Source: JAAYZM01 sp964510785 (lineage in GTDB: Bacteria > Actinomycetota > Actinomycetes > Actinomycetales > Cellulomonadaceae). Taken from it: a stretch of 28,080 nucleotides of DNA. The DNA is taken from positions 1-28,080 of the forward strand of contig CAZECM010000040.1 of NCBI GenBank assembly GCA_964510785.1, written 5' to 3'. This document shows, piece after piece, positions 1 to 8,055 of this stretch (positions are counted from its first letter, which is position 1; every line of letters begins with the position of its first letter). Made by a program: the position numbers and the translations under genes. Below the pieces are notes generated by a model. It saw only the letters and a program-made list of their open reading frames with translations, was not told the DNA's origin and did not search any database.

Positions 1-10
1 TCATACAACG

Positions 11-41
11 TAAGGTTAGGGCGACCCAGCGCTCGCGTCAA
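11..41 (-). promoter_or_regulatory. Leftward promoter with partial DtxR/IdeR-like box
   Basis: On the minus strand a TTGACG -35 element (36-41) is followed by a 17-nt spacer and TAACCT (13-18), which fits an actinobacterial TANNNT -10. The bases over the -10 (11-29 region, minus GGGTCGCCCTAACCTTAC) match about 13 of 19 positions of the DtxR/IdeR iron box TTAGGTTAGSCTAACCTAA. It would drive a gene lying left of the window. The promoter spacing is seen directly; iron control is inference from an imperfect match. Confidence 0.35.
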
Positions 42-115
42 CGCCGAGTTCGTGAAGAGTGCGCGAGTTCGTGAGGACGGACTCACGAACTCGCGCGGAA
101 CTCACGAACTCGGCG
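42..115. repeat. Long two-stage inverted repeat (giant hairpin)
   Basis: The arms are CGCCGAGTTCGTGA (42-55) pairing with 102-115 and GCGCGAGTTCGTGAG (61-75) pairing with 82-96. They are separated by a 5/5 internal loop and capped by a 6-nt loop: 29 perfect base pairs in 74 nt. The motif GAGTTCGTGA thus occurs twice in each orientation. It lies 8 nt past the stop of the minus-strand methyltransferase gene. It may act as a terminator or 3'-end stabiliser, but no U-tract follows on either strand, so a REP-like repeat is equally possible. Confidence 0.75.
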
Positions 116-123
116 CAGGCGGG

Positions 124-897
124 TCAGGGGATGGCGGGCGGCCGCACCTCCCACGTCGAGAGCGCGGGCAGCCCCCACGCCCATCGGGCCCGGCGTCGCG
201 TGGTCGCACCGGGCATCGCGGCGGCGACGGCCTCGCTGAGCGGACCCTCGACCACCGAGCGGAAGTCGACCACGAGCAGCACCCCACCGGGCCGCAGCAC
301 CCGGGCGAGCTCGCGCACCGCCGCATCGACCTCGGGCCAGTGGTGCGCGGCCAGGGTCGCGACCACGACGTCCACGCTCGCCGCCTCGAGCGGTAGCGCC
401 GCGACGTCGGCCACCTCGGCCCGCACCCGGGACGCGAACCCCTCGTCGCGCGCCGCCCGCTCGGCGAGCCGCACCATGTCGGGCTCGACGTCGACGCCGG
501 TCACGCGCACGTCGGGCCGCGCGCGGGCGACCTCGACGAGCAGCCGCCCGGGCCCCGTGCCGACGTCGAGCACGTGCCCGTCCGCCGGTGTCACGGCGAC
601 CACGTCCCGGGCCGTGCGCCGGTAGAAGCGCGCCTTGGACCGCGAGCGCCGGTCGTAACGCTCGGCGTGCTCGCCGCTGAACCGTCCCGGCTCGTGAAGG
701 TCGTTCTCGTGGTGACCGTGCTGGGCCTGCTCATGACCGGCGTGCTCATGACCGCTTCGGCCGTGCCCGTCGGAGCCATGCCCGCCCGGGCCGTGGGCGT
801 GCGCGCCGTTCCGCCCGATCTCGTCGCGCGGCCGATCGGCGTCACCCCGCTTCGCACGGTGGATGAAGCGGTGGACGATGCGATCGACGAACGGCAC
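124..897 (-). CDS. Histidine-rich class I SAM-dependent methyltransferase
   Basis: 257 aa. A Rossmann-type SAM-binding motif I (VLDVGTGPG, about residues 109-117) is followed by the acidic ribose-binding region (GVDVEPDM, about 134-141) and the ELARVLRPGG motif (about 196-205) typical of Methyltransf_11/25 enzymes. The substrate is not identifiable. Before the catalytic domain, residues 33-68 hold 11 histidines in a Gly/His-rich linker suited to binding metal. The start is GTG at 897 because AGGAGG lies 6-7 nt upstream. A MerR-type palindromic promoter precedes the gene (926-956), which suggests control by a metal- or redox-sensing MerR-family regulator encoded elsewhere. The gene follows pcrA on the same strand but has its own promoter. 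The family call is secure; the metal link is inference. Confidence 0.85.
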   Translation of the reverse strand: MPFVDRIVHRFIHRAKRGDADRPRDEIGRNGAHAHGPGGHGSDGHGRSGHEHAGHEQAQHGHHENDLHEPGRFSGEHAERYDRRSRSKARFYRRTARDVVAVTPADGHVLDVGTGPGRLLVEVARARPDVRVTGVDVEPDMVRLAERAARDEGFASRVRAEVADVAALPLEAASVDVVVATLAAHHWPEVDAAVRELARVLRPGGVLLVVDFRSVVEGPLSEAVAAAMPGATTRRRARWAWGLPALSTWEVRPPAIP

Positions 898-925
898 GGG
901 AACCTCCTGGGACGAGTAGGGCTCC

Positions 926-956
926 AGCGTGTTGGTTCAGGTCAACCTGAAGTCAA
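926..956 (-). promoter_or_regulatory. MerR/SoxR-type promoter with palindromic operator
   Basis: On the minus strand TTGACT (951-956) is followed by a 19-nt spacer and CACGCT (926-931). A perfect 7-2-7 palindrome, TTCAGGTTGACCTGAA (936-951), fills the spacer. An over-long 19-bp spacer with a central dyad is the hallmark of MerR-family activated promoters such as soxS. The weak -10 fits activator dependence. It sits about 30 nt upstream of the methyltransferase start. Confidence 0.55.
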
Positions 957-1001
957 ACCGTCCGCCCGACCGCAACCGGAAGGCACCGACACCCCGCCGG
1001 G

Positions 1002-3587
1002 CTACAGCTTCGTCACGGGCGAGTAGCGCAGCAAGAGCCGCTTGGTGCCCTCCGAGCCGAAGTCGACCTTCGCGACCGCGTTGGTTCCCGAGCCCTCGAC
1101 GGCCACCACGGTGCCCAGCCCGTAGGAGTCGTGCGTAACGCGGTCCCCGACCTCGAGGTTCGGGACGTCCCCCGCGGGCCGCGGCGTCGCGGAGCCGAAG
1201 GTCGCGCCCGTCGGGGCGAGCTTGCGGGTCGAGACCTCGGAGTCACGCACTGCCGAGCCGCCGCGCGAGCCGCCGCGCGAGCCGCCGCGCGAGCCGCCGC
1301 GCGAACCCGACCAGCCGCCGCCGGAGCGCGAGCCGCTCGAGGAACCCCAGCCCGAACGCAAGGTCTGCATGCTCGACTCGCGCCGACGCCAGTCCAGGAC
1401 CTCCTCGGGCACCTCGTCGAGGAACCGGCTCGGCGGGAACTCGTTGGGCACCCCCCACGCCGTGCGCACCGCGGCGCGCGTCAGGTAGAGGCGCTCGCGC
1501 GCTCGCGTCATGGAGACGTACGCGAGGCGACGCTCCTCGGCGAGCTGGTCGGTGTCCGCGAGCGAGCGCTGGTGCGGGAAGGTGCCGTCCTCGAGCCCCG
1601 TGACGAAGACGACGGGGAACTCGAGCCCCTTGGCCGTGTGGATCGTCATGAGCGTGATGACACCGGCCTCTGCGGCAACCTTCGCCGCCTCGCCGTCGTC
1701 GTCGACACCGTCGTCGGGCGACGGGATCTGGTCGGAGTCCGCGACGAGGGAGACGCGCTCGAGGAAGTCCGCGAGGTCGCCCTCGGACTCGGCCTCCTCG
1801 AACTCCGCGGCGACGGCGTGCAGCTCAGCGAGGTTCTCGACGCGCTGGGCGTCCTGGGGATCGTCGCTCGCACGCAGGTCGGCGAGGTAGCCCGTGCGAT
1901 CGAGCACGTCGCCGAGCACCTCGGCCGGGCCCGCACCGGACTCGGCGAGCTCGCGCAGCCCGCGCAGCAGCTCGGCGAAACCCTCGACGGCGTTGAGCGA
2001 TCGGGTCGCGAGCCCCGGCACCTCGTCGACCCGGTCGATCGCCGCCCCGAAGGAGATGCGCTCACGCTCGGCGAAGACGGCGAGCTGCGCCTCGGCGCGG
2101 TCTCCCAACCCGCGTCGGGGCACGTTGAGGATGCGGCGCAGGTTGACGTCGTCGTCCGGGTTGGCGATCGCGCGCAGGTAGGCGACGGCGTCCTTGATCT
2201 CACGGCGCTCGTAGAACCGCGTACCGCCGACCACGCGGTACGGCAGCCCGACCCGGATGAGGACCTCCTCGAGCGCTCGGGACTGCGCGTTCGTCCGGTA
2301 GAAGATGGCGACGTCGCGCGGGCGAACGCCGTCGGCCGCGAGCCGGTCGACCTCGTCCGCGATGAACTGCGCCTCGGCATGCTCGGAGTCCGCGACCCAG
2401 CCCACGACCTTCTCGCCCGCTCCCGAGTCCGTCCAGAGCCGCTTCACCCGGCGCCCCTCGTTGCGCGCGATGACGGCGTTGGCCGCGGAGAGGATGTTCT
2501 GCGTCGAACGGTAGTTCTGCTCGAGCAGGATCGTGCGCGCGTTCGGGTAGTCCTTCTCGAACTCGAGGATGTTGCGGATCGAAGCGCCGCGGAACGCGTA
2601 GATCGACTGGTCGGAGTCGCCCACCACGGTCAGCTCGCCCGTGGTCGTGTCCCCCGCCGCCCCGGCGAGCTCGCGCACGAGGGTGTACTGCGCGTGGTTC
2701 GTGTCCTGGTACTCGTCCACGAGCACGTGGCGGAAGCGGCGGCGGTAGTGCTCGGCGACGCCCGGGAACGCCTGGAGCAGGTGGACCGTCGTCATGATGA
2801 TGTCGTCGAAGTCGAGCGCGTGCGCCTGGCGCAGCCGCTCCTGGTAGCGGGCGTAGACCTGCGCGACGATCTTGTCGAAGTCCGAGTGGCCGTGCCCCGG
2901 CTTGGCGTCGAGGTCGATGCCGCCCACCTGTGCGGCGAACGCGTCCGGGTCGACGAGCTCGTCCTTGAGCGCACCGATGCGGTGGGCGATCGCCTTGGGG
3001 GCATAGCGCTTGGGGTCGAGGTCGAGCTCGCGGGACACGAGCGTGACGAGCCGCAAGGAGTCCGCGGCGTCGTAGATAGAGAAGGACGAGCGCAGCCCGA
3101 TCGTCTTCGCCTCGCGTCGCAGGATCCGCACGCACGCGGAGTGGAAGGTCGAGACCCACATCGAGCGCGCCGCCGGACCCACGAGGTGCTCGACGCGCTC
3201 GCGCATCTCCGCCGCGGCCTTGTTCGTGAACGTGATGGCGAGGACCTCCCCCGGGCGGGCCCGGCCCGTCGCGAGGAGGTAGGCGATCCGGTGGGTCAGC
3301 ACGCGGGTCTTGCCCGAGCCGGCCCCGGCGACGATGAGCAGCGGCCCGCCGTGGTGCAGCACGGCCTCGCGCTGCTGCGGGTTGAGCCCTTCGACGAGCG
3401 AGTCGGGGTCGAGCGGCTCGCGGGTGGGCGCCTCGGGCGCGAAGAGCTCCGGGTCGTCGGGGGCCTCGCCGGGTACCCAGGAGTCGTCGTCGGCGGCCGA
3501 GACCGCCACGGAACCGAGTCGCGGCAGCGCCGCCGTCGGGTCGTGCCGGGGCCCGGGCAGGGGAAGGTTGTCGAAGAGCGTGGTCAT
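1002..3587 (-). CDS. pcrA: ATP-dependent DNA helicase PcrA/UvrD
   Basis: 861 aa, a superfamily 1A 3'-5' helicase of DNA repair and replication restart. All motifs are visible in order: Q-motif LNPQQREAVL, Walker A GAGSGKT, motif II VDEYQDTN, motif III GDSDQSIYAFRG, motif IV LEQNYRST, motif V IHTAKGLEFP, and motif VI VSMTRARERLYL. The C-terminus carries a tudor-like segment (VGDRVTHDSYGLGTVV) typical of PcrA, where it contacts RNA polymerase. Between helicase and tudor parts is a Gly/Ser/Arg-rich linker with four tandem 12-bp repeats. The start is taken as the ATG at 3587 (MTTLFDNLPLPG), which resembles PcrA N-termini; a GTG 12 codons upstream is less likely. The Shine-Dalgarno is weak. Confidence 0.95.
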   Translation of the reverse strand: MTTLFDNLPLPGPRHDPTAALPRLGSVAVSAADDDSWVPGEAPDDPELFAPEAPTREPLDPDSLVEGLNPQQREAVLHHGGPLLIVAGAGSGKTRVLTHRIAYLLATGRARPGEVLAITFTNKAAAEMRERVEHLVGPAARSMWVSTFHSACVRILRREAKTIGLRSSFSIYDAADSLRLVTLVSRELDLDPKRYAPKAIAHRIGALKDELVDPDAFAAQVGGIDLDAKPGHGHSDFDKIVAQVYARYQERLRQAHALDFDDIIMTTVHLLQAFPGVAEHYRRRFRHVLVDEYQDTNHAQYTLVRELAGAAGDTTTGELTVVGDSDQSIYAFRGASIRNILEFEKDYPNARTILLEQNYRSTQNILSAANAVIARNEGRRVKRLWTDSGAGEKVVGWVADSEHAEAQFIADEVDRLAADGVRPRDVAIFYRTNAQSRALEEVLIRVGLPYRVVGGTRFYERREIKDAVAYLRAIANPDDDVNLRRILNVPRRGLGDRAEAQLAVFAERERISFGAAIDRVDEVPGLATRSLNAVEGFAELLRGLRELAESGAGPAEVLGDVLDRTGYLADLRASDDPQDAQRVENLAELHAVAAEFEEAESEGDLADFLERVSLVADSDQIPSPDDGVDDDGEAAKVAAEAGVITLMTIHTAKGLEFPVVFVTGLEDGTFPHQRSLADTDQLAEERRLAYVSMTRARERLYLTRAAVRTAWGVPNEFPPSRFLDEVPEEVLDWRRRESSMQTLRSGWGSSSGSRSGGGWSGSRGGSRGGSRGGSRGGSAVRDSEVSTRKLAPTGATFGSATPRPAGDVPNLEVGDRVTHDSYGLGTVVAVEGSGTNAVAKVDFGSEGTKRLLLRYSPVTKL
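1255..1302. repeat. 12-bp tandem repeat x4 inside pcrA
   Basis: Four perfect copies of GAGCCGCCGCGC on the plus strand, in frame with pcrA on the minus strand, encode a GGSR-type repeat in the disordered linker before the tudor-like end. Copy number could vary by slippage without breaking the frame. Confidence 0.95.
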
Positions 3588-3660
3588 CGCGCCCAGCCTA
3601 GATCCCTCCACCCACACCCCCACGCCCCCGCCCCGTCGCCCCGCGGGCGGTCGCGCGCCG

Positions 3661-4143
3661 CTAGGTGACCAGGAGGCCGACGATCCAGGCGGCGGTGGCG
3701 ATCAGGGCGCCGGCCAGCTCGACGAGGATCGTCAGGCCCGTGGCCTTGAGGGCGACCACGGTCGCGCGCCACGCGGGCCCGGCCTCGCGCCGTCGGAGGT
3801 ACTCCGCGACGAAGACGGCGAGCGGGAAGCCGATGAACAGTCCGACGAACGGGATCATGAAGAAGCCGATCACGCCGCCGAGCCCGCCCCACCACAGGGT
3901 CGAGCTCGGCACGTCCGCCTTGGTGAGGTGACGCGCAGCGAGGAAGTACTTCCCGATGTTCGCGCCGACGACGGCGAGCGCCGCGACCGTGAGCACGATC
4001 CAGGCCGGCGCTTCCCCGGTCACGACGGCCCACACGAGGATCGCCCCGAGCACGAAGAGGCTGCCGGGCAGGACCTGGACGACGACGCCCACGAGCCCGA
4101 GCGCGATGACGAGCCCGACGACGACTTCCCCACCTGGGCTCAT
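3661..4143 (-). CDS. DUF456 family integral membrane protein
   Basis: 160 aa and almost wholly hydrophobic, with about four to five membrane segments. It has the Gly-rich GGVIGFFMIPFVGLFIGFPLAVFVAEYL stretch (split here: GGVIGFF, then PFVGLFIGFPLAVFVAEYL) characteristic of the DUF456 family. Function is unknown in the family. It starts at ATG 4143 (MSPGGEVVV). It lies 73 bp upstream of pcrA and 26 bp downstream of the 111-aa membrane protein, all on the minus strand, so co-transcription is plausible. Confidence 0.85.
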   Translation of the reverse strand: MSPGGEVVVGLVIALGLVGVVVQVLPGSLFVLGAILVWAVVTGEAPAWIVLTVAALAVVGANIGKYFLAARHLTKADVPSSTLWWGGLGGVIGFFMIPFVGLFIGFPLAVFVAEYLRRREAGPAWRATVVALKATGLTILVELAGALIATAAWIVGLLVT

Positions 4144-4169
4144 GGCAGGTCAGTATTCCAGCGTGCGAC

Positions 4170-4505
4170 CTACCAGAGGACGGCGACCGCGACGTTGACG
4201 ACCACGAGGCCCGCGATGCCCCCGAGGTAGCCGGTCGACACGCTCTCGCGGCGCTTGCCGACGATCACCAGCGCCGTCACCACGAGCGCGATCACGAGCT
4301 TGACGGCGATCTTGACGTGGTTGACGTCCCCGTCGCCCATCTCGCGCAGCCCCACGAGCAGCAGGCCGGTCACGAGCGCGGTGAGCACGCCGTGCAGCAT
4401 GCCCGGCGTGACCTTGGGGGCCTTCATCGTGGCGAGCGCGCCGCCCAGGGTCATGGCCCAGCCGACGAGGTGGAGTACGACGAGGATTCCGATGACGATG
4501 TCCAT
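4170..4505 (-). CDS. Small four-helix membrane protein, function unknown
   Basis: 111 aa with four predicted membrane helices: MDIVIGILVVLHLVGWAM, a middle pair around LHGVLTALVTGLLLVG and VKLVIALVVTALVIV, and YLGGIAGLVVVNVAVAVLW. I do not recognise a named family. The ATG at 4505 is preferred because it starts directly in the first helix; the in-frame upstream extension is Arg-rich and unlikely. A small perfect inverted repeat, TGACG-cact-CGTCA (4560-4573), lies in its upstream region. Confidence 0.75.
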   Translation of the reverse strand: MDIVIGILVVLHLVGWAMTLGGALATMKAPKVTPGMLHGVLTALVTGLLLVGLREMGDGDVNHVKIAVKLVIALVVTALVIVGKRRESVSTGYLGGIAGLVVVNVAVAVLW

Positions 4506-4615
4506 GCGCGTCACGCTAGGCCCCCACCTGCGTCGGGGCAACGAAGGCGCGCCTTATTGTGACGCACTCGTCATTTCCCTGAGGGTGAAGCACAAGCCGG
4601 GCACAAAGGCAGCCC

Positions 4616-5272
4616 CTAGAGCAGCCGCCGCGCCGCCGCCCATCGGGTGAGCTCGTTCCGGTTGGACAGCTGGAGCTTGCGCAGCACGGCCGAGACGTGG
4701 GTCTCGACCGTCTTGATCGAGATGAACAGGTCGCCCGCGACCTCGCGGTAGGTGTTCCCGCGCGCGATGAGCCGCATGACCTCGCGCTCGCGCGCGGAGA
4801 GGCGGTCGAGCTCGTCGTCCCCCGTCGCGACGTCCCCGGCCCCCGTCCCGAACGCGTCGAGCACGAACCCGGCGAGCCGCGGGGAGAACACGGCATCCCC
4901 ACCCGCGACGCGCAGCACGGCGTCGCACAGCTCGGGCCCCGAGATCGCCTTCGTGACGTACCCGCGCGCGCCGGCCCGGATGACGGCGACGACGTCCTCC
5001 GCGGCGTCGGACACGGACAGCGCGAGGAAGCGGACCTCCCCGTGCAGGTCGGCGCAGCGCGCGAGCACCTCGGCGCCGCCCCCGCCGTCTCCCCCGGGCA
5101 GGTGCACGTCGAGCAGGACCACGGGCGGGCGTAGCTCGTGCACGACGGCGATCGCCGAGTCCACCGAGTCCGCCTCACCGACCACGCGCACGCGGTCGTC
5201 GAGGCTCGCGCGCACCCCGGTACGGAACATGTCGTGATCGTCCACGAGCACGACGTCGACGGGATCTGTCAT
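4616..5272 (-). CDS. NarL/LuxR-family response regulator
   Basis: 218 aa. The N-terminal receiver domain has the acidic pair DD at residues 11-12, phospho-acceptor Asp55 (LLDVHLPGG) and the conserved Lys in GYVTKAI. The C-terminal LuxR-type HTH (about 153-215) has LSAREREVMRLIARG and KTVETHVSAVLRKL. The start at ATG 5272 lies 4 bp after the stop of the sensor kinase, with GAGGAGGG overlapping the kinase 3' end, so the pair is translationally coupled. It probably binds direct repeats in the divergent promoter region of the kinase and the PspC gene. It belongs to the LiaR/DesR-like envelope-stress group by neighbourhood. Confidence 0.93.
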   Translation of the reverse strand: MTDPVDVVLVDDHDMFRTGVRASLDDRVRVVGEADSVDSAIAVVHELRPPVVLLDVHLPGGDGGGGAEVLARCADLHGEVRFLALSVSDAAEDVVAVIRAGARGYVTKAISGPELCDAVLRVAGGDAVFSPRLAGFVLDAFGTGAGDVATGDDELDRLSAREREVMRLIARGNTYREVAGDLFISIKTVETHVSAVLRKLQLSNRNELTRWAAARRLL

Positions 5273-5276
5273 GTCT

Positions 5277-6539
5277 CTAGCCCTCCTCATCGCCCGCGAG
5301 CACGGGCAAGCCCAACCGCACCTCGGTCCCGCGACCCGGCGTCGACTCGACCTCGGCGGTACCGCCGCGCCGGCGCACCCTCCCGAGGATCGACTCGCGC
5401 ACCCCGAACCGGTCGACGGGCACGTCGTCGAGGTCGAAGCCCTCGCCGCGGTCGCGGACGAACACCTCGACCTGGTGGTCCGAGACCTCGAGGTACACCG
5501 TGACGGGCGCCTTGCCGTGCCGGGCCGCGTTGAGGAGGGCCTCGCGCGTGGCGAGCAGGAGCGCGGCCGTGTCCTCGTCCGGCGTGCGGTCGCCGACGAC
5601 GACGGTCTCCACGGCGATGGCCTCCAGGTCCTCGACCTCGGCGACGACGGTGGCGAGCTCCGCCGCGAGCGACGTGCCGGGCGCCGGGCGGTCGTCGTAC
5701 AGCCACGCGCGCAGCTCCCGCTCCTGGGCCCGCGCGACACGCGCGACCTCCTCGGGGTTGTCCGCCTGCTTGCGGATGAGGGCGAGGGTCTGCAGCACCG
5801 AGTCGTGCAGGTGGGCGGCGATGTCGGCGCGCTCGGCCTCGCGCGCCCGGGCGGCCCGCTCCTCGGTGAGCTCGCGCACGAGCCGCAGCCACCACGGCGC
5901 GAGCACGAGCGCGACCCCGAGCAGCACCGCGAGCGCCGCGACGGCCGCGTTGATGGTCGTCGACATGCTCGTGCCCTGCGAGACGAGCATCAGCACGCCC
6001 GCCGCGGCGAGCACGACACCGCCGGCGAGCCGGAGCACGCTCACGGGCGTGCGGCCGCCGGCGACCCAGCGGGCCCGTGCGGTGCGGTCGAGCTGGCTCC
6101 AGGCGAGGGCGAGGCCTGCGACGGCGACGAGCACGGGGACCGCCCAGCGCGCCTCGACCGTGGCACCGAGGCGGTCGGCGACGAGCAGCCCGGCGCCGGC
6201 GAGCGCGATGAGCCCGATGGCGATGTCCTTGACGGGCACGTTCCGCGGGTCGATGCGGGGGCGCGCGGCGAGGCGCCGCTGGTCGGCCGGGAGCTTCTCC
6301 GCGGCGGCGCGCACGGGGTCGCCCGGGGGCACCGTGACCCACAGGAAGACGTAGACGACGACGCCGGCCCCCATGGCTCCCAGCACCAGCACGAGCACGC
6401 GCAACAAGGGAAGGGAGATCCCCAGGTGCGCGGACAGCCCCGCGCACACCCCGCCGACCCACCGGCCCTTGAGTGGGCGCAGCAGCGGCAGGCGCGGCGT
6501 CAGGCTGCCGTCGTGCGCCGTGGTCCCGGTCGCGGTCAT
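5277..6539 (-). CDS. PspC-domain sensor histidine kinase
   Basis: 420 aa. Residues about 20-75 form a PspC domain (RPLKGRWVGGVCAGLSAHLG plus a membrane helix). Several further membrane helices follow (about 105-220). A HisKA_3 region has likely phospho-accepting His245 in HLHDSVLQTL. A HATPase_c domain follows with N-box EALLNAARHG, G1 DRGEGF and G2 GVRESI. The start is ATG 6539 (MTATGTTAHDG); the in-frame ATG 12 codons upstream lacks support. A GATGAT motif shortly upstream could serve a leaderless transcript. It forms an operon with the response regulator and is divergent from another PspC protein, which fits an envelope-stress circuit in which the PspC/LiaF protein tunes the kinase. The partner role is inference. 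Confidence 0.9.
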   Translation of the reverse strand: MTATGTTAHDGSLTPRLPLLRPLKGRWVGGVCAGLSAHLGISLPLLRVLVLVLGAMGAGVVVYVFLWVTVPPGDPVRAAAEKLPADQRRLAARPRIDPRNVPVKDIAIGLIALAGAGLLVADRLGATVEARWAVPVLVAVAGLALAWSQLDRTARARWVAGGRTPVSVLRLAGGVVLAAAGVLMLVSQGTSMSTTINAAVAALAVLLGVALVLAPWWLRLVRELTEERAARAREAERADIAAHLHDSVLQTLALIRKQADNPEEVARVARAQERELRAWLYDDRPAPGTSLAAELATVVAEVEDLEAIAVETVVVGDRTPDEDTAALLLATREALLNAARHGKAPVTVYLEVSDHQVEVFVRDRGEGFDLDDVPVDRFGVRESILGRVRRRGGTAEVESTPGRGTEVRLGLPVLAGDEEG

Positions 6540-6622
6540 GGGTCGATCATCCCTGCTCGCAGGCCCGTGGCACACCCCCGGACGCGGGAACCAGGGTGGA
6601 GGTGCGGGGGACTCCGGGGAGT

Positions 6623-6654
6623 TTCAGGGTCCGTTCAGGGTGGTACCCGATAGT
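6623..6654 (+). promoter_or_regulatory. 11-bp-phased direct repeats and promoter before the PspC gene
   Basis: TTCAGGGT occurs at 6623-6630 and again at 6634-6641, start to start 11 bp, which places both on one helix face. A -10-like GATAGT lies at 6649-6654, about 33 bp upstream of the PspC ATG. No good -35 exists, and the repeats occupy that position, as expected for an activator-dependent promoter. The adjacent LuxR-type response regulator is the natural candidate. Confidence 0.5.
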
Positions 6655-6686
6655 CCGCTCACCCCGTGGGGGAGCACGATCGAGTC

Positions 6687-8054
6687 ATGAGCGAGACACC
6701 TGACTACACACCCCCCACGGCGGACACCGCCGGGCCTCCGACGCCCGAGGTCCCCGCCGAGCACGGCTTCTTCTCGTCGATCCGTCGGGCGGACATGGCC
6801 CGTCCGGCGGAGCGCTGGGTCGGCGGCGTCAGCGGCGCGGTCGCTCGACGCCTCGGCATCGATCCCCTCGTCGTGCGCGCCCTCTTCGTCGCGTCCGTGT
6901 TCTTCGCCGGCATCGGTCTGGTGCTCTACGGCATCGGGTGGGCGCTGCTGCCCGAGGAGTCCGACGGACGCATCCACGCCCAGGAGCTGGGTCGTGGCAA
7001 CACCGACGTCGCCCTGCTGGGTGCCGCGGGCTTCGTCCTCGCGGGCCTCGTCGCTGGGGACGGTCGGTGGACGCTCGCGGGCTGGTGGAACGCCGCGGGC
7101 CTCGGATGGATCAACGGGCTGCTGTGGCTCGCCGTCGTCGGCGTCGTCGTCGCGATCGTCGTGTCCGGCGCCCGCATGTCCGGACCTCGAGCGCCCGTGC
7201 CCGGCGCGGCGCCGCCTCCCCCCGCCCCTGCGTACCGTCCCCCGGCGGCCACCGCCGCTCCCTTCAGCTCGGAGAGTCCCATGACCGGCACCGCCACCCC
7301 ACCGCCCCCCGCACCGCAGTACGCGTACGGCCCCCCGCACGCACCGACGCCCCCGCCGCCGCCCGTGCCGCCCCGCCCGAGCACCCCGCCCGTGCCGGGT
7401 GCCGGTGCCAGGTTCTTCGCGGTGTGCGCAGGCCTGTCGATCCTCGCGCTCGCCGGGCTGCTGCTCGCCGAGCGGGTGGGGATCTTCACGGGTCCCATGG
7501 TGCTCACGACGCTCGGCATCACCGCCGTCGTCTTCGGCCTCGGCATCATCGTCGCCGGGCTGCGGGGCCGCTCCTCGGGCGTGCTCGGCTTCATCGCCGT
7601 GATGAGCATCATCCTGTCCTTCCCCGCGGCAGTCGCGGCGGACACCGACTTCGGCCCGTGGCGCAGCGTCGACCGCTGGGACGGCGTCGGCTCCACGAGC
7701 TACGCACCCACCACGATCGCCGAGACCACGGGCGGCTTCGCCGTCGGGCTCGGTGACCTCACCGTGGACCTGACCGGCCTCGACGTCCCCACGGGCGAGA
7801 CCGTCGAGCTGGCCATCCAGGCCGGCACGGGCTCCGTCGAGGTGGTGCTGCCGGCCGACGAGGCGGCACGGATCGCGCTCAACGTCGGCGCTGGCGAGGC
7901 CACGTGGGACATCGACGGTGCCGACGGCTCGACCTCGGGCCTCGGCGTCCGGCGCACCATCACCAACGAGGCCGCCACCTCGGACGAGGACCCGACGTTC
8001 GACCTCCAGATCAACGTGGGCCTCGGCAACATCGACATCACCCAGGAGGGCTGA
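6687..8054 (+). CDS. PspC-domain, LiaF-like membrane protein
   Basis: 455 aa. An N-terminal PspC domain (about 27-90; RWVGGVSGAVARRLGIDPLVVRALF) is followed by two or three helices, a Pro/Ala-rich cytoplasmic linker, four closely spaced helices, and a C-terminal beta-rich domain. That domain (DLTVDLTGLDVPTGETVELAI... VGLGNIDITQ) resembles the LiaF/DUF2154 or adhesin-type end. In Firmicutes LiaF restrains the LiaS kinase; here the divergent PspC kinase is the likely partner. The start at ATG 6687 has GGGGGAG about 12 nt upstream. The stop is immediately followed by the next gene with a shared ribosome-binding site. Confidence 0.88.
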   Translation: MSETPDYTPPTADTAGPPTPEVPAEHGFFSSIRRADMARPAERWVGGVSGAVARRLGIDPLVVRALFVASVFFAGIGLVLYGIGWALLPEESDGRIHAQELGRGNTDVALLGAAGFVLAGLVAGDGRWTLAGWWNAAGLGWINGLLWLAVVGVVVAIVVSGARMSGPRAPVPGAAPPPPAPAYRPPAATAAPFSSESPMTGTATPPPPAPQYAYGPPHAPTPPPPPVPPRPSTPPVPGAGARFFAVCAGLSILALAGLLLAERVGIFTGPMVLTTLGITAVVFGLGIIVAGLRGRSSGVLGFIAVMSIILSFPAAVAADTDFGPWRSVDRWDGVGSTSYAPTTIAETTGGFAVGLGDLTVDLTGLDVPTGETVELAIQAGTGSVEVVLPADEAARIALNVGAGEATWDIDGADGSTSGLGVRRTITNEAATSDEDPTFDLQINVGLGNIDITQEG

Positions 8055-8055
8055 G

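Noticed and set aside
1131..3668. Long plus-strand open frame of 845 codons
   Set aside because: It is the antisense shadow of pcrA; composition is Arg/Val/Asp-rich with no motifs, as high-GC DNA gives opposite a real gene.
5271..6653. Plus-strand open frame of 460 codons opposite the kinase
   Set aside because: Shadow of the PspC kinase, whose motifs on the minus strand are unambiguous.
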